A DNA stretch of 64,000 bases from Viridibacillus arvi (GCF_001274945.1 NZ_LILB01000009.1:1-64000); one strand, 5' to 3'; positions 18,391 to 27,582 are shown, counted from the stretch's first letter. The notes: a model not told the origin generated them from the letters alone. Made by a program: numbers and translations.

Positions 18391-18702
18391 TTATAGTTTC
18401 TTTTTGATGTACTCAGAAAATTCTTGTATAGTTTTTTCGTTCCGACGATAGTACGTCCACTTTCCAATTCGCTCAGATTCCAACAAGCCAGCTTTTTGCA
18501 TAGTCAATAAATAACTGGAAATAACAGATTGTGCAAGTCCTGCTTTAGCTTGAATATCTCCTACGCATACACCAATTTGGAAATTGAGGTTTTGTTCTAA
18601 ATAAGGTTTTTCATCAAAGAATTCCTCTGGACTTTTTAACCACAACATAATTTGACTACGAGTTTCATTAGATAAAGCTTTATAAATCAATAAAGGTTCC
18701 AT
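18391..18702 (-). CDS. ArsR-family winged-helix transcriptional regulator
   Basis: A small ArsR-type repressor of 103 aa from the start used here (MEPLLIYKALSNETRSQIML). The recognition helix region is AKAGLAQSVISSYLLTMQKAGLL and the wing is ERIGKWTYYRRNEKTI. A Cys (GVCVGD) precedes the helix-turn-helix, but no full CxC metal site is seen. The start is chosen because the -10 element TATAAT ends just upstream, putting the transcript start at about the ATG (18702), so the mRNA may be leaderless. ATG 18711 is an alternative. Likely controls itself and the downstream MFS gene. Confidence 0.78.
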   Translation of the reverse strand: MEPLLIYKALSNETRSQIMLWLKSPEEFFDEKPYLEQNLNFQIGVCVGDIQAKAGLAQSVISSYLLTMQKAGLLESERIGKWTYYRRNEKTIQEFSEYIKKKL

Positions 18703-18709
18703 GTATTTC

Positions 18710-18737
18710 ATTATATCTAATTTTATAGATTTGTAAA
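18710..18737 (-). promoter_or_regulatory. arsR promoter with embedded operator
   Basis: Minus strand: TTTACA (18737-18732), a 16-bp spacer, TATAAT (18715-18710). The spacer carries ATCT-N8-AGAT (18715-18730), the same palindrome found before the MFS gene. A repressor bound here would block RNA polymerase. Confidence 0.6.
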
Positions 18738-18931
18738 TATAAAAAGACCTCTTCTTATGTGCGTGAAAACTTGGAATCATAATGAAGTATTCTATGAAGC
18801 AATAAATAAGCATGTATTTTTAAAAAAATGTAGTGATAGGAATTCGATAAAAAAACGATTGCTCAAGAGCAAATATAGTGTTTTCGTATATGTTCTTTAT
18901 CGATTGACTTGCTCCAGTACAAACATAAAAT

Positions 18932-18972
18932 AAAAACCTCTGCTCAATTAAATGTTAAGCAGAGGTTTTATT
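18932..18972 (-). terminator. Terminator downstream of guaD-permease
   Basis: Hairpin aaaacctctgct / agcagaggtttt with loop caattaaatgtta, 68 bases beyond the stop of the minus-strand permease gene. A/T runs on both sides may allow bidirectional use. Confidence 0.85.
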
Positions 18973-19039
18973 ATATCTTTTTATCGCATTAGAGAAGGGA
19001 GAGTATTTCTGAAATCTACCAACCTTCAATCTAGTTACT

Positions 19040-20392
19040 TTATTTAATACTAGGTAATAACTTATTTAACACTATCGCTACGATTGCTGCTGTTGCAACA
19101 GGTGAGCCGAATAAATATTGTACTGTAGTGGGTAAAGAATATAAGAAATCGTCAGGAAGTAGTGTTAACGCTAATGTTAAAATCATTGGTACAGCGATCA
19201 CGTACATTTCTTTTTCACCAATTCGCTCATTCTTCATCACTTGTAAACCGCTAATCGCGATGATGCCACAAACGATAACGAATACACCACCGATTACAGC
19301 TGATGGAATGGCAGAAATTAAAGCAGCTAATTTACCTGAAAATCCAAACAATACAAACCAAGCTCCGGCAGCCACAAAGACACGACGGCTTGCAATACCT
19401 GTGATAGAAATAACACCTGCATTTGTTGAGTATCCAGTTACAGGAGTTGAGCCTAATAATGAAGCGATGAAACAGCCAATTCCTTCTCCGATAACTCCAC
19501 GATTAATTTGTTTATCTGTTAATGGTTTATCGATTACATTACTTACAGCAAACCAAGTACCTGTTGTTTCAGCCATTAAAACAATATAAATAATAACCAT
19601 TGTAATAATTGCAGAAATATTAAAAGTGAAACCGAAATCTGTAAAAGGAATTTGAGGCATGCTAAACCATTTTGCTTGTGAAACGGCCGATAAATCTAAT
19701 ACCCCCATAAGTTTAGCAGCAACACTACCTGCGATTAATGCAATAATTACAGAAGTGATACGGAAAACGCGACCTTTCTTACGGAAGAGAGAACCTAACA
19801 TGACACAAATAATTAGTACTACAGCGGATATAAGAGCTAAATAGATGTTTTGGTTGATTGTAGCGCCTGCACCGTTGTAGATATTATCACTTAAACCAAC
19901 AGGCATTAACGAAAGGCCGACGACGAAGATAATTGTACCTCCGACAATTGGTGGAATGAAAGCTTTCACAATCTTATTGAAAACTCCAGTAAAGCCTAAA
20001 ATGATTACTAAAATTGCACCGATTAAACTTGCTCCTAACACTGAACTCCAACCTAGATTACCCCCGCCACTAGCGGCATAAATACCAACAATTGCACCAA
20101 GTGGAACATAAGATGGGCCTTGGGCAATTGGTAGTTTCATACAGAAATAAGTTTGGATAATCGTTGCGATCCCTGCTGCTATAAAAGTCGATTGAATCAA
20201 AGCTGTTGACTGCCCCGATTGTAGACCGATTAACATGGCAATCAGGAAAGGTACTACATAGACGTCCATAGCCATTACATGTTGTAAACCTAGTAGCGCT
20301 GATTGACCGAATGATACTTTTTCATCGGGTAAAACGGTTAAATGCGGGGTATTGATTTTATCTTTAGCTAGCTTATTATTTTGCGTTTCCAC
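19040..20392 (-). CDS. NCS2 family uracil/xanthine/uric acid permease
   Basis: A 450-aa nucleobase:cation symporter-2 protein with about fourteen membrane segments. Family signatures are the N-terminal SALLGLQHVMAMDVYVVPF, the substrate-loop segment QGPSYVPLGAIVGIYAA and the C-terminal GCFIASLLGSTPVTGYSTNAGV. The start chosen is GTG 20392 (VETQNNKLAKD), nine bases after gaggtg; an upstream in-frame GTG overlaps that ribosome site. It lies 87 bp downstream of guanine deaminase on the same strand, so a purine (guanine, xanthine or urate) substrate is likely. Which base it transports is inference. Confidence 0.85.
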   Translation of the reverse strand: METQNNKLAKDKINTPHLTVLPDEKVSFGQSALLGLQHVMAMDVYVVPFLIAMLIGLQSGQSTALIQSTFIAAGIATIIQTYFCMKLPIAQGPSYVPLGAIVGIYAASGGGNLGWSSVLGASLIGAILVIILGFTGVFNKIVKAFIPPIVGGTIIFVVGLSLMPVGLSDNIYNGAGATINQNIYLALISAVVLIICVMLGSLFRKKGRVFRITSVIIALIAGSVAAKLMGVLDLSAVSQAKWFSMPQIPFTDFGFTFNISAIITMVIIYIVLMAETTGTWFAVSNVIDKPLTDKQINRGVIGEGIGCFIASLLGSTPVTGYSTNAGVISITGIASRRVFVAAGAWFVLFGFSGKLAALISAIPSAVIGGVFVIVCGIIAISGLQVMKNERIGEKEMYVIAVPMILTLALTLLPDDFLYSLPTTVQYLFGSPVATAAIVAIVLNKLLPSIK

Positions 20393-20479
20393 TATGATGC
20401 ACACCTCAAAAATTTAAGTTTGTCTAATGCTTTCATTCCACAAATAATATTTCTATTTAAAAGTTAATTATTTTTCAGA

Positions 20480-21850
20480 TTACTTTGTTCTTTCGTGAAC
20501 TTTGTTTCCTTGAACCCAGACCTCACTAATGTTTTCTGGTCGAACAAGATACATAATCTTTTGGAAGATATCGTTTAAATCTTCATTCTTATCAAAAATC
20601 GGTAGTTTTGCAGATGCTATTTTTGTATCGATGATTTGTGCATCCCAAGTATAATTTTCTTCTAAGCGACCGATAGGTAAGCTTAAACTTTCTCCACCAC
20701 CAGCAGTTGCTAAATAGAATGCTTCATTAATCGTGATACGTGAATTTGGTACACCGCGCTTTTCAGCTGCAAGCGCCGTATTGACACCATCTTCTAACAT
20801 TCTAGATGACATGACAGCTTGTCTAGCGTTATCGAATAGACTTGGTGAAAAACCTCCAGAAACATCAGAACCTAAACCGATATCAACACCTTTTGAATGT
20901 AAGTGAGCGATTGGAATGACGCTGTTAGCGAAATAAGCATTGGAGATTGGACAATGACCTACGGCAGTTCCTGTCTCAGCAAATAACTCTGCATCTGCAT
21001 CATTTAAGAAATTACTATGTGCCATTACGGATTTATCGCCTAATAGACCGAAATCATGTAAGGCAAAGGCATCATTCTTCTTGAAGCGGTCTTGTACATA
21101 ACCATGTTCCCAATCACTTTCACTGCAGTGGGATTGAACATGCGTATCGTACTTAGCGGCTAATTCGCCTAAACCTTTTAAAGCGCCATCTGTACAGCTT
21201 GGTATAAAGCGTGGTGTCACAACAGGGTAAACACCTTGTTTTGTTGATTTTGCTAACTCTTTAACAGCTAAGATAAATTCTTCTGTGTCTGCTAAAGCTG
21301 TTTGTGTATCTGCGTCACGATAAAAATCGGGATTTTGTTCAGGATCATCCATGACAACTTTACCAACTAGACCGCGTTGACCTTTTTTAGCACAAATTTC
21401 AGCTAGTAATAGGCTCGCTTCTTTATGAACAGTTGCAAAGTATAGTGATGTAGTTGTGCCATTAGCAAGCAGGGTACTGACTAAATCTTCATAAACCTCT
21501 TTTGCAAAATCTAAATCCGAAAACTTAGATTCGATTGGGAAGGTATATTTGTTCAACCAGTCATATAGAGGAATGTCTAATGCAGTTCCAGATTGAGCCC
21601 ATTGCGGTGCATGAACGTGTAGATCGATAAATCCAGGTAAGAAATACTGACCGTCAGCTAATTGATGAAAGTTTTCGTTATCTTGATATGTATCTAGTAA
21701 AGTTTGATAATCGATATGTTCTGGTGCAACGACTTTTTCAATCGTGCCGTCAGCGTTAATGAAAAATAGATAGTCTTTTAAAGTTTGTACTTCTTTTGGT
21801 GACGTGCTAGAAAAAGCAGTCCCTTTGAAAATTTGCGTATATTCAGTCAT
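20480..21850 (-). CDS. guaD: Guanine deaminase, amidohydrolase type
   Basis: Cytosolic zinc amidohydrolase converting guanine to xanthine plus ammonia. It is 456 aa from ATG 21850 (MTEYTQIFKG), preceded by aaggtg. Metal-site motifs: FIDLHVHAPQWAQSG (~76-90, HxH), VQSHCSESDWE (first and second Zn-site His and substrate Glu) and LGSDVSGG (catalytic Asp). The RFIPSC segment is characteristic of guanine deaminases. This is the E. coli/eukaryotic type, unlike the short CDA-fold GuaD of B. subtilis. It forms a unit with the downstream purine permease; no purine riboswitch precedes it. Confidence 0.92.
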   Translation of the reverse strand: MTEYTQIFKGTAFSSTSPKEVQTLKDYLFFINADGTIEKVVAPEHIDYQTLLDTYQDNENFHQLADGQYFLPGFIDLHVHAPQWAQSGTALDIPLYDWLNKYTFPIESKFSDLDFAKEVYEDLVSTLLANGTTTSLYFATVHKEASLLLAEICAKKGQRGLVGKVVMDDPEQNPDFYRDADTQTALADTEEFILAVKELAKSTKQGVYPVVTPRFIPSCTDGALKGLGELAAKYDTHVQSHCSESDWEHGYVQDRFKKNDAFALHDFGLLGDKSVMAHSNFLNDADAELFAETGTAVGHCPISNAYFANSVIPIAHLHSKGVDIGLGSDVSGGFSPSLFDNARQAVMSSRMLEDGVNTALAAEKRGVPNSRITINEAFYLATAGGGESLSLPIGRLEENYTWDAQIIDTKIASAKLPIFDKNEDLNDIFQKIMYLVRPENISEVWVQGNKVHERTK

Positions 21851-22109
21851 AAAAATCACCTTAATGTTCGTATTTTGTTAATTATAACGATTATTATAGG
21901 GTATTTAGAATGCTAAGTCTATAAAAAAGCGAATATATTAATAAGTGAATCTATTAAATCTAGATGATGAATTACTCTGTATTAGATAATAGATACTTTT
22001 TTGTAAATGGATTTAAAATTCCCGCTCATAATATTCGTGAGCTAATAAAACTTATTTAGCTTAGTAATACAAATATAAACAAAAAAGGGCATCTCTTAAA
22101 TCCTTAAAA
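21851..22109. other. Intergenic region between guaD and the DinB gene
   Basis: Divergent promoter region. No riboswitch was found. A PurR-box-like sequence (aaatacgaacatt on the minus strand, 21863-21875) lies 12 bp before guaD, too near the start codon to be convincing. Confidence 0.4.
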
Positions 22110-22139
22110 TTGCATATCCGACTCTTATTTCGATATGAT
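22110..22139 (+). promoter_or_regulatory. Sigma-A promoter of the DinB-family gene
   Basis: TTGCAT (22110-22115), an 18-bp spacer, TATGAT (22134-22139); 38 bp before the start codon. Confidence 0.6.
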
Positions 22140-22177
22140 AAACTCGTAGAACATAGTTTAGGATAGGAGTGAAGAAG

Positions 22178-22651
22178 ATGTATCGTAAAGTAGAAGATTT
22201 TCTAGAAGATTGGACTGCCTCTTCAGCAAGCACGTTGAGTGTATTTAAAGAGTTGACGAATGACAAGCTTGGGCAAAGTATTGTAGAAGGGCATAGTACA
22301 CTTGGATGGTTGGCTTGGCATTTAGTTGGTGCTGGAGCAGCATTTGGGCATTTTGCAGGACTTCAGATACCAGGACCTGGACGTAATCAAGAAGCACCTA
22401 CAGAAGTAACTGAAATAGTTGATGCTTACGAGCAAGTAATAGAGGCTTATAAAGTAGAAGCAGCAAAATTAACAGATGAAGCATTACTTGAAGAAGTTAA
22501 TGGTTTCAAGGGACCGATTGCACGCGGTAAACTATTACGTGCAGTAATTGACCATCAAACACATCACCTTGGTCAAATGACAGTACTATTACGTCAAGCG
22601 GGATTAACAGTGCCAGGTGTAATGGGACCAACAAAAGAAATGCAAGCATAA
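22178..22651 (+). CDS. DinB family protein
   Basis: A 157-aa four-helix-bundle protein of the DinB/YfiT superfamily. The metal-binding histidines are seen in LGWLAWHLVGA (~46) and DHQTHHLGQM (~129-133), spaced as in DinB proteins. Some members are bacillithiol-dependent transferases, but the reaction here is not established. The start is ATG 22178, nine bases after ggatagga; an in-frame GTG at 22169 lies inside the ribosome site. Monocistronic, with its own promoter and terminator. Confidence 0.85.
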   Translation: MYRKVEDFLEDWTASSASTLSVFKELTNDKLGQSIVEGHSTLGWLAWHLVGAGAAFGHFAGLQIPGPGRNQEAPTEVTEIVDAYEQVIEAYKVEAAKLTDEALLEEVNGFKGPIARGKLLRAVIDHQTHHLGQMTVLLRQAGLTVPGVMGPTKEMQA

Positions 22652-22668
22652 AATCAATTTTTTGATGC

Positions 22669-22698
22669 AAAAGCTCACCTATTTTGGTGGGCTTTTAT
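22669..22698 (+). terminator. Terminator after the DinB gene
   Basis: Hairpin aaaagctcacc / ggtgggctttt with loop tatttt, then a T-rich tail. Confidence 0.85.
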
Positions 22699-23148
22699 TG
22701 TACTTTTATGAATATGATATTTTTGAAAATGGAATTGTAAAAAATCACCTTTCAGTAGCCATTAAAGTTGCATTACTAATAGTTTAACTATTAAAATAGG
22801 ATAGATAAGTATGGTTTCTTATTCCATGTGCACTTTATCTTGTTTTATACTTATTTTATAGTTAATACACCGATCAAACTCTTCCGCAATCTTCATCCTA
22901 TGAAATGGTCTACCTTTTAAGTAGGCACAAATTGCAATACCTCCTGTAACAACACCTGTCAGATAGATATTATGGACATCTTTGTTATATGCAACGTAAT
23001 TAATAGAATAGAGTTTTTTTTTGTGTTGGTCATGGGGTGGTTTATACCTATAAAATGGTTAATGCTTTTACCTGTCAATTTATCCCTTAACTTACAAATG
23101 GGTGAGGGGTTTTTTTGAGAGGAATTTTTTTATTATGAGGTGAGTTAA
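22699..23148. other. Leader region of the NikA-like operon
   Basis: About 450 bp. It contains the minus-strand relic and, nearer the operon, a hairpin ccctta/tgaggg followed by seven T (~23082-23117). That hairpin could be a terminator or attenuator in the transport operon leader. No known riboswitch is recognised. Ribosome site gaggtga before 23149. Confidence 0.4.
22819..23058 (-). pseudogene. Unrecognised coding-like relic
   Basis: An 80-codon stretch without stops on the minus strand, with protein-like composition (NKDVHNIYLTGVVTGG, then AYLKGRPFHRMKIAEEF) ending at a stop (22819-22821). It has no start codon in its 5' half. An ATG in another frame lies just before a run of nine A (MTNTKK...). 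If the A run differed by two bases, the ATG would join the long frame, so it may be a gene broken at that homopolymer. No ribosome-binding site is seen and the family is not recognised. Confidence 0.35.
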
Positions 23149-24771
23149 ATGAAAAAGAAATTATTTAGTGTGTTAGTTTTAGCTGTTTTTATGTCTTCTT
23201 TTATGTTGGGCGGTTGTAATTTATTTAAATCCAAACCTTCAGGTGAAGAAAGTAAAGCAGCTAATGGGGAGAAAAAGGACGAGCTTGTGTTGGCGTTTGA
23301 CTCTGAGCCAGAAGCTGGCTTTGATCCAACGACTGGATGGGGACGCTATGGTTCACCGCTGTTCCAAAGTACGCTTTTAAAAAGAGATGACAAACTTAAG
23401 ATTGTGAATGATCTGGCAACAAGTTATAAAGTTAGTGAAGATGGTAAGGTTTGGACGGTGAAAATGCGTGAAGATGTGAAGTTCTCAGATGGCGAGCCAC
23501 TAACTGCGGCAGATGTTGTCTTTACATTTGAAACAGCTATTAACAATGGATCAGTTGTTGACCTTAATGGAATGGCTAAAGTTGAAGCAGTTGATGATTA
23601 TACAGTGAAATTCACATTAAAAGAACCGCAATCAACGTTTGTAAACTCTTTGGTTGCTACAGGAATTGTACCAAAACATGCATACGGTAAAGACTATGCT
23701 GAAAATCCAATAGGATCAGGTCCTTTTCAGCTTGTACAATGGGATAAGGGGCAGCAAGTTATTGTAAAAGCTAACCCGGAATACTACGATAAAAAGCCGA
23801 ATTTTAAACAAATAACGTTTTTATTTTTAAATGAAGATGCTGCATTTGCTGCTGCACAAGCAGGAACTGTAGATCTAGCGTATATACCTGCAGCGTTTAG
23901 TAAGCAAAAAGTAAAAGGTATGAGGCTAGAAACAATACAAACAGTAGATAATCGAGGCATCGTATTCCCGTTTGTAAAATCAGGTGAGGTAAATGAAGCT
24001 GGTTTACCGATTGGAAATGATGTAACAGCAGATCCAGCTATTCGTCATGCGATTAATATTGGAGTAGATCGACAAGCGCTTGTAGACGGAGTGTTAGAAG
24101 GTCATGGTACACCAGCATATACATCAGTAGATGGCCTTCCTTGGTGGAATTCTGAAACAGTAATTAAAGATGCTGATATGGATAGTGCCAAGAAGTTGTT
24201 GAGTGATGCCGGATGGAAAGATACAGATGGAGATGGAATTCTTGAGAAGGGTTCTTTAAAAGCTGAGTTTACACTTTATTACTTAGCGAATGATGCAATT
24301 AGACAATCACTTGCCATTTCTGTGGCGGATATGATGAAACCATTAGGAATTAATATCAAATTAGAAGGCGGAAGTTGGGATATGATTGCTAAGAAAATGT
24401 ATTCGAATCCTGTTCTAATGGGATGGGGCAGTCATGATCCACACGAAATGTACAATATTTATAGTAGTGAGTCTGCTGGAATAGAGTATTACAATACAGG
24501 TTATTATCAAAATAAAACGGTAGATGAATATTTTGAAAAAGCCCTTAGCTCAAAAAGTGAAAAAGAAGCAATTGAGTTTTGGAAAAAAGCACAATGGGAT
24601 GGTACAACTGGTCTAAGTGCAAAAGGTGATGCTCCTTGGGCGTGGTTAGTAAATATTAATCATTTGTATTTGGTTAAAGATGGACTTGATATCGGAGATC
24701 AAAGAATCCATGTTCATGGTCATGGGTGGCCAGCTACAGATAACATCGTTGATTGGAAATGGACGAAATAA
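23149..24771 (+). CDS. Nickel/peptide-type ABC transporter substrate-binding lipoprotein (NikA-like)
   Basis: A 540-aa extracytoplasmic solute-binding protein of family 5 (SBP_bac_5). The signal peptide ends in a lipobox (MLGGCN, Cys25), so it is a membrane-anchored lipoprotein. The family pattern LATSYKVSEDGKVWTVKMREDVKFSDGEPLTAADVVF is present within ~82-118, and the C-terminal lobe contains histidine-rich IHVHGHGWP. It is the first of five genes encoding a complete importer, and the histidines and nearby urease operon suggest nickel. Dipeptide binding cannot be excluded from sequence. Confidence 0.85.
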   Translation: MKKKLFSVLVLAVFMSSFMLGGCNLFKSKPSGEESKAANGEKKDELVLAFDSEPEAGFDPTTGWGRYGSPLFQSTLLKRDDKLKIVNDLATSYKVSEDGKVWTVKMREDVKFSDGEPLTAADVVFTFETAINNGSVVDLNGMAKVEAVDDYTVKFTLKEPQSTFVNSLVATGIVPKHAYGKDYAENPIGSGPFQLVQWDKGQQVIVKANPEYYDKKPNFKQITFLFLNEDAAFAAAQAGTVDLAYIPAAFSKQKVKGMRLETIQTVDNRGIVFPFVKSGEVNEAGLPIGNDVTADPAIRHAINIGVDRQALVDGVLEGHGTPAYTSVDGLPWWNSETVIKDADMDSAKKLLSDAGWKDTDGDGILEKGSLKAEFTLYYLANDAIRQSLAISVADMMKPLGINIKLEGGSWDMIAKKMYSNPVLMGWGSHDPHEMYNIYSSESAGIEYYNTGYYQNKTVDEYFEKALSSKSEKEAIEFWKKAQWDGTTGLSAKGDAPWAWLVNINHLYLVKDGLDIGDQRIHVHGHGWPATDNIVDWKWTK

Positions 24772-25775
24772 CCGTGTATAAATCCAAAGGTAGAAAGCTT
24801 GGGTTATTTATATTGATGAAAGGTGTACGAATGGCTACATTATTGGTAGCCATTTGTTTTATTTCCTTTTTATTAGTGAAAAACTCTCCGATAGATCCAA
24901 TTCAAGCCTACATTGGTGCTGATATGTTGAAAGTGGGTCCTGAGCAACGAGAGAAGATTGCTGAGTACTGGGGGTTAGATCAACCAGTTATGGTGCAATT
25001 TTTAAGTTGGGGTTCTGCTGTACTAAAAGGTGATTTAGGCACTTCGATGATTTTTAGAAGACCTGTAAGTGAAATTATTGGTGAACGATTTTTAAATTCC
25101 CTCGTTCTTATGATAGCAGCTTGGCTGTTATCAGGTGTTATCGGCTTTATCATGGGTGTTGTAGCAGCTATGAAAAAAGGGACTTGGATTGACAGGATGA
25201 TTAAGTGGTACTGTTTCACGCTAGCTTCGACTCCTACTTTCTGGATGGGACTTCTCATTCTTATTGTTTTTGCAGTATGGCTAGGTTGGTTTCCAGTTGG
25301 AATGGGTGTGCCAGCCGGGGTGCTTTCAGAAAATGTTACCATGGTCGATCGAATCCAGCATCTAATTCTACCAGTACTGACAATTAGTATATTAGGTGTT
25401 GCTAATGTAGCGCTTCATACTCGCCAGAAGCTAATAGATGTTCTTGCTAGTGACTATGTATTATTCGCAAGAGCTAGGGGCGAGCAAGGTTTTGTCTTGT
25501 TTTGGAGACATGGATTACGCAATGTTGCTTTGCCTGCAATTACCTTACAATTTGCGGCCTTTAGTGAATTATTTGGTGGAGCAGTATTGGCAGAGCAAGT
25601 GTTTTCTTATCCTGGCTTAGGACAAGCTACGGTAGAGGCAGGACTTAGAGGGGATGTTCCTCTTTTATTAGGATTAGTTATATTTAGTACAATATTTGTT
25701 TTTGTAGGGAATTTACTTGCTGATTTGAGTTATCACTTATTAGATCCGAGAATGAGAGAGGTGAGGAAGTTATGA
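24759..25775 (+). CDS. ABC importer permease, NikB/OppB type
   Basis: A 338-aa inner-membrane subunit with six predicted helices. The N-terminal pattern FLLVKNSPIDPIQAYIG is typical of the DppB/OppB/NikB family, and the coupling-helix motif DYVLFARARGEQGFVLFWRHGLRN contains the EAA-type loop. The start is uncertain: ATG 24759 (MDEITVYKSK) overlaps the end of the binding-protein gene by 13 bp, and no strong ribosome site is seen, so translational coupling is likely. Its stop overlaps the next gene by 4 bp. Confidence 0.87.
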   Translation: MDEITVYKSKGRKLGLFILMKGVRMATLLVAICFISFLLVKNSPIDPIQAYIGADMLKVGPEQREKIAEYWGLDQPVMVQFLSWGSAVLKGDLGTSMIFRRPVSEIIGERFLNSLVLMIAAWLLSGVIGFIMGVVAAMKKGTWIDRMIKWYCFTLASTPTFWMGLLILIVFAVWLGWFPVGMGVPAGVLSENVTMVDRIQHLILPVLTISILGVANVALHTRQKLIDVLASDYVLFARARGEQGFVLFWRHGLRNVALPAITLQFAAFSELFGGAVLAEQVFSYPGLGQATVEAGLRGDVPLLLGLVIFSTIFVFVGNLLADLSYHLLDPRMREVRKL

Positions 25776-26620
25776 TTCCAAGCCTGAAAAATGCGAATAA
25801 GAGATCTCCACTGAATCTAAAACAACGGACGTTATTTAAAATCCTAATTTCAATTGTCTTTTTAGCCATTGTTATATTAGGTGGTGTTTTACTTGATGAG
25901 GGGAGAATTGTAACAAATTTGAATGAACGTAATTCTGCCCCTTCTCTAAAGCATCTTTTTGGTACAGATTGGTTAGGGAGAGATATGTTTACGCGAACGG
26001 TAATGGGACTTTCTTTAAGTATAGGAGTTGGCTTGATTGGAGCAATTGGAAGTACTTTGATTGCTCTATTCCTTGGTATGGCGGCAGCAACAATGGGGAA
26101 AATGGCAGATCGTCTTATTTCATGGATCATTGATTTATTTCTAAGTGTCCCACATCTTGTAACCCTAATCCTTATTGCATTTACATTAGGCGGAGGATTT
26201 AAAGGAATTGTCATTGGCTTAACCTTAACTCATTGGCCGAGTCTTGCACGAGTCATTCGGGCAGAGGTTATGCAAGTTCGTTCCGCAGAATTTGTTCAAG
26301 TTTCACAGAAGATGGGAAAATCAAGGTGGTGGATTGCATTGCATCATATCCTTCCGCATATTGCTCCGCAACTCCTAATTGGCTTTATGTTACTTTTCCC
26401 TCATGTTATTTTACATGAGGCTGCAGTTACATTTTTAGGTTTAGGATTATCGCCACATGAGCCAGCGATAGGAATTATCTTATCAGAATCGATGAAGTAC
26501 TTATCTTCAGGTATGTGGTGGCTTGCCTTCTTCCCAGGGCTTTGCCTGTTAATTGTCGTGAGAACATTTGATCAAATTGGAGAAAATCTTAGAGTGCTCA
26601 TGACTCGGACGCATGATTAA
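25772..26620 (+). CDS. ABC importer permease, NikC/OppC type
   Basis: A 282-aa membrane protein with an N-terminal anchor helix (~27-46), the family segment HLFGTDWLGRDMFTRTVMG (~66-84), and five further helices. The EAA-like loop RAEVMQVRSAEFVQVSQKMGKSRWW contacts the ATPases. It partners the preceding permease. The ATGA overlap with the upstream stop shows coupling. It ends 38 bp before the ATPase gene. Confidence 0.87.
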   Translation: MIPSLKNANKRSPLNLKQRTLFKILISIVFLAIVILGGVLLDEGRIVTNLNERNSAPSLKHLFGTDWLGRDMFTRTVMGLSLSIGVGLIGAIGSTLIALFLGMAAATMGKMADRLISWIIDLFLSVPHLVTLILIAFTLGGGFKGIVIGLTLTHWPSLARVIRAEVMQVRSAEFVQVSQKMGKSRWWIALHHILPHIAPQLLIGFMLLFPHVILHEAAVTFLGLGLSPHEPAIGIILSESMKYLSSGMWWLAFFPGLCLLIVVRTFDQIGENLRVLMTRTHD

Positions 26621-26658
26621 TCATAAATACTACGTTTAATATTAAGAGGAGTTAACAA

Positions 26659-27582
26659 ATGTCTATTCTTGAAGTAGAAAATTTATCAGTATCTTTTAAA
26701 CAATATACAGATGGATTTAAAGAGATAAATCATAAGGTGATTTCAAGTTTAAATGTAACTCTTGAAGCAGGCAAAATTTTAGCAGTTGTAGGTGCGAGTG
26801 GGTCGGGGAAAAGTTTACTTGCACATGCCATTCTTGGAATCCTTCCGAGCAATGCAAATGTTAGTGGCATCATTAAATATGAAGGTAAGGAACTAACACC
26901 TATTCGCCAAACTGCTTTAAGGGGGAAAGAGATCGCTCTTGTTCCACAATCAGTAAATTTTTTAGATCCCCTTATGCGTGTTGGAAATCAGGTGCGTACT
27001 TCCGTTAAAAATGGGGATGCAGTATCTGCCCAACGGAAAGTTTTTGAACGTTATCGTCTTGGAAAAGAAGTTGAAGATATGTATCCGTTTCAACTTTCAG
27101 GTGGGATGGCAAGGAGAACGCTTTTATCAACGGCTATGGTAAGTGATGCAAAGGTAATTATTGCAGATGAACCAACTCCAGGACTAGATCCTGTAGTTAT
27201 AAAAGAAGCATTAGATAACTTTAGAGAATTTGCGGATAACGGTTGTGCTGTCATGTTGATCACACATGATATTGAATCAGCTCTTCAAATTGCAGATAAA
27301 ATTGCTGTGTTTTATGCAGGGACTACGGTAGAGATAGCACCTGTAGAGGATTTTGTAGGTAATGGGGAGGCAATACGTCATCCCTATACTAAGGCGTTGT
27401 GGAGAGCGTTACCTCAAAATGAATTTAGACCAATTCCTGGCTCGCAACCGCATCCTAGTTCATTGCCACCGGGTTGTTTGTTTGAGCCACGTTGTGAAAT
27501 GGCAACAGCTGAATGTCGACAAGCACCACCTAAAATGAGAGAACTTCGTGATGGAATGGTGAGGTGTATTCATGCAACTTGA
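26659..27582 (+). CDS. ABC importer ATP-binding protein, NikD/OppD type
   Basis: A 307-aa ATPase. Walker A GASGSGKS (~45-52), Q-loop LVPQSVNFLDPL, signature LSGGMARR (~148-155), Walker B VIIADEPTPGLDP and the H-loop LITHD are present. The C-terminal oligopeptide/dipeptide/nickel extension is complete, with the conserved Cys pattern GCLFEPRCEMATAEC followed by VRCIHA, typical of OppD/DppD/NikD (iron-sulfur or metal binding in some members). It overlaps the second ATPase gene by 11 bp. Confidence 0.88.
   Translation: MSILEVENLSVSFKQYTDGFKEINHKVISSLNVTLEAGKILAVVGASGSGKSLLAHAILGILPSNANVSGIIKYEGKELTPIRQTALRGKEIALVPQSVNFLDPLMRVGNQVRTSVKNGDAVSAQRKVFERYRLGKEVEDMYPFQLSGGMARRTLLSTAMVSDAKVIIADEPTPGLDPVVIKEALDNFREFADNGCAVMLITHDIESALQIADKIAVFYAGTTVEIAPVEDFVGNGEAIRHPYTKALWRALPQNEFRPIPGSQPHPSSLPPGCLFEPRCEMATAECRQAPPKMRELRDGMVRCIHAT

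Noticed and set aside
19040-21850. Purine riboswitch for the guanine deaminase and permease genes
   Set aside because: The 87-bp and ~260-bp upstream regions lack the P2/P3 loops and the tctacc core seen before pbuE.
21863-21875. PurR-box-like sequence before guaD (minus strand aaatacgaacatt)
   Set aside because: It matches the half-site consensus except one base, but it overlaps the ribosome-site region 12 bp from the start codon and lacks the expected inverted partner 16-17 bp away.
25684-26214. 176-aa minus-strand frame opposite the importer permeases
   Set aside because: Antisense of two conserved permease genes; the translation has no recognisable domain and no ribosome site.
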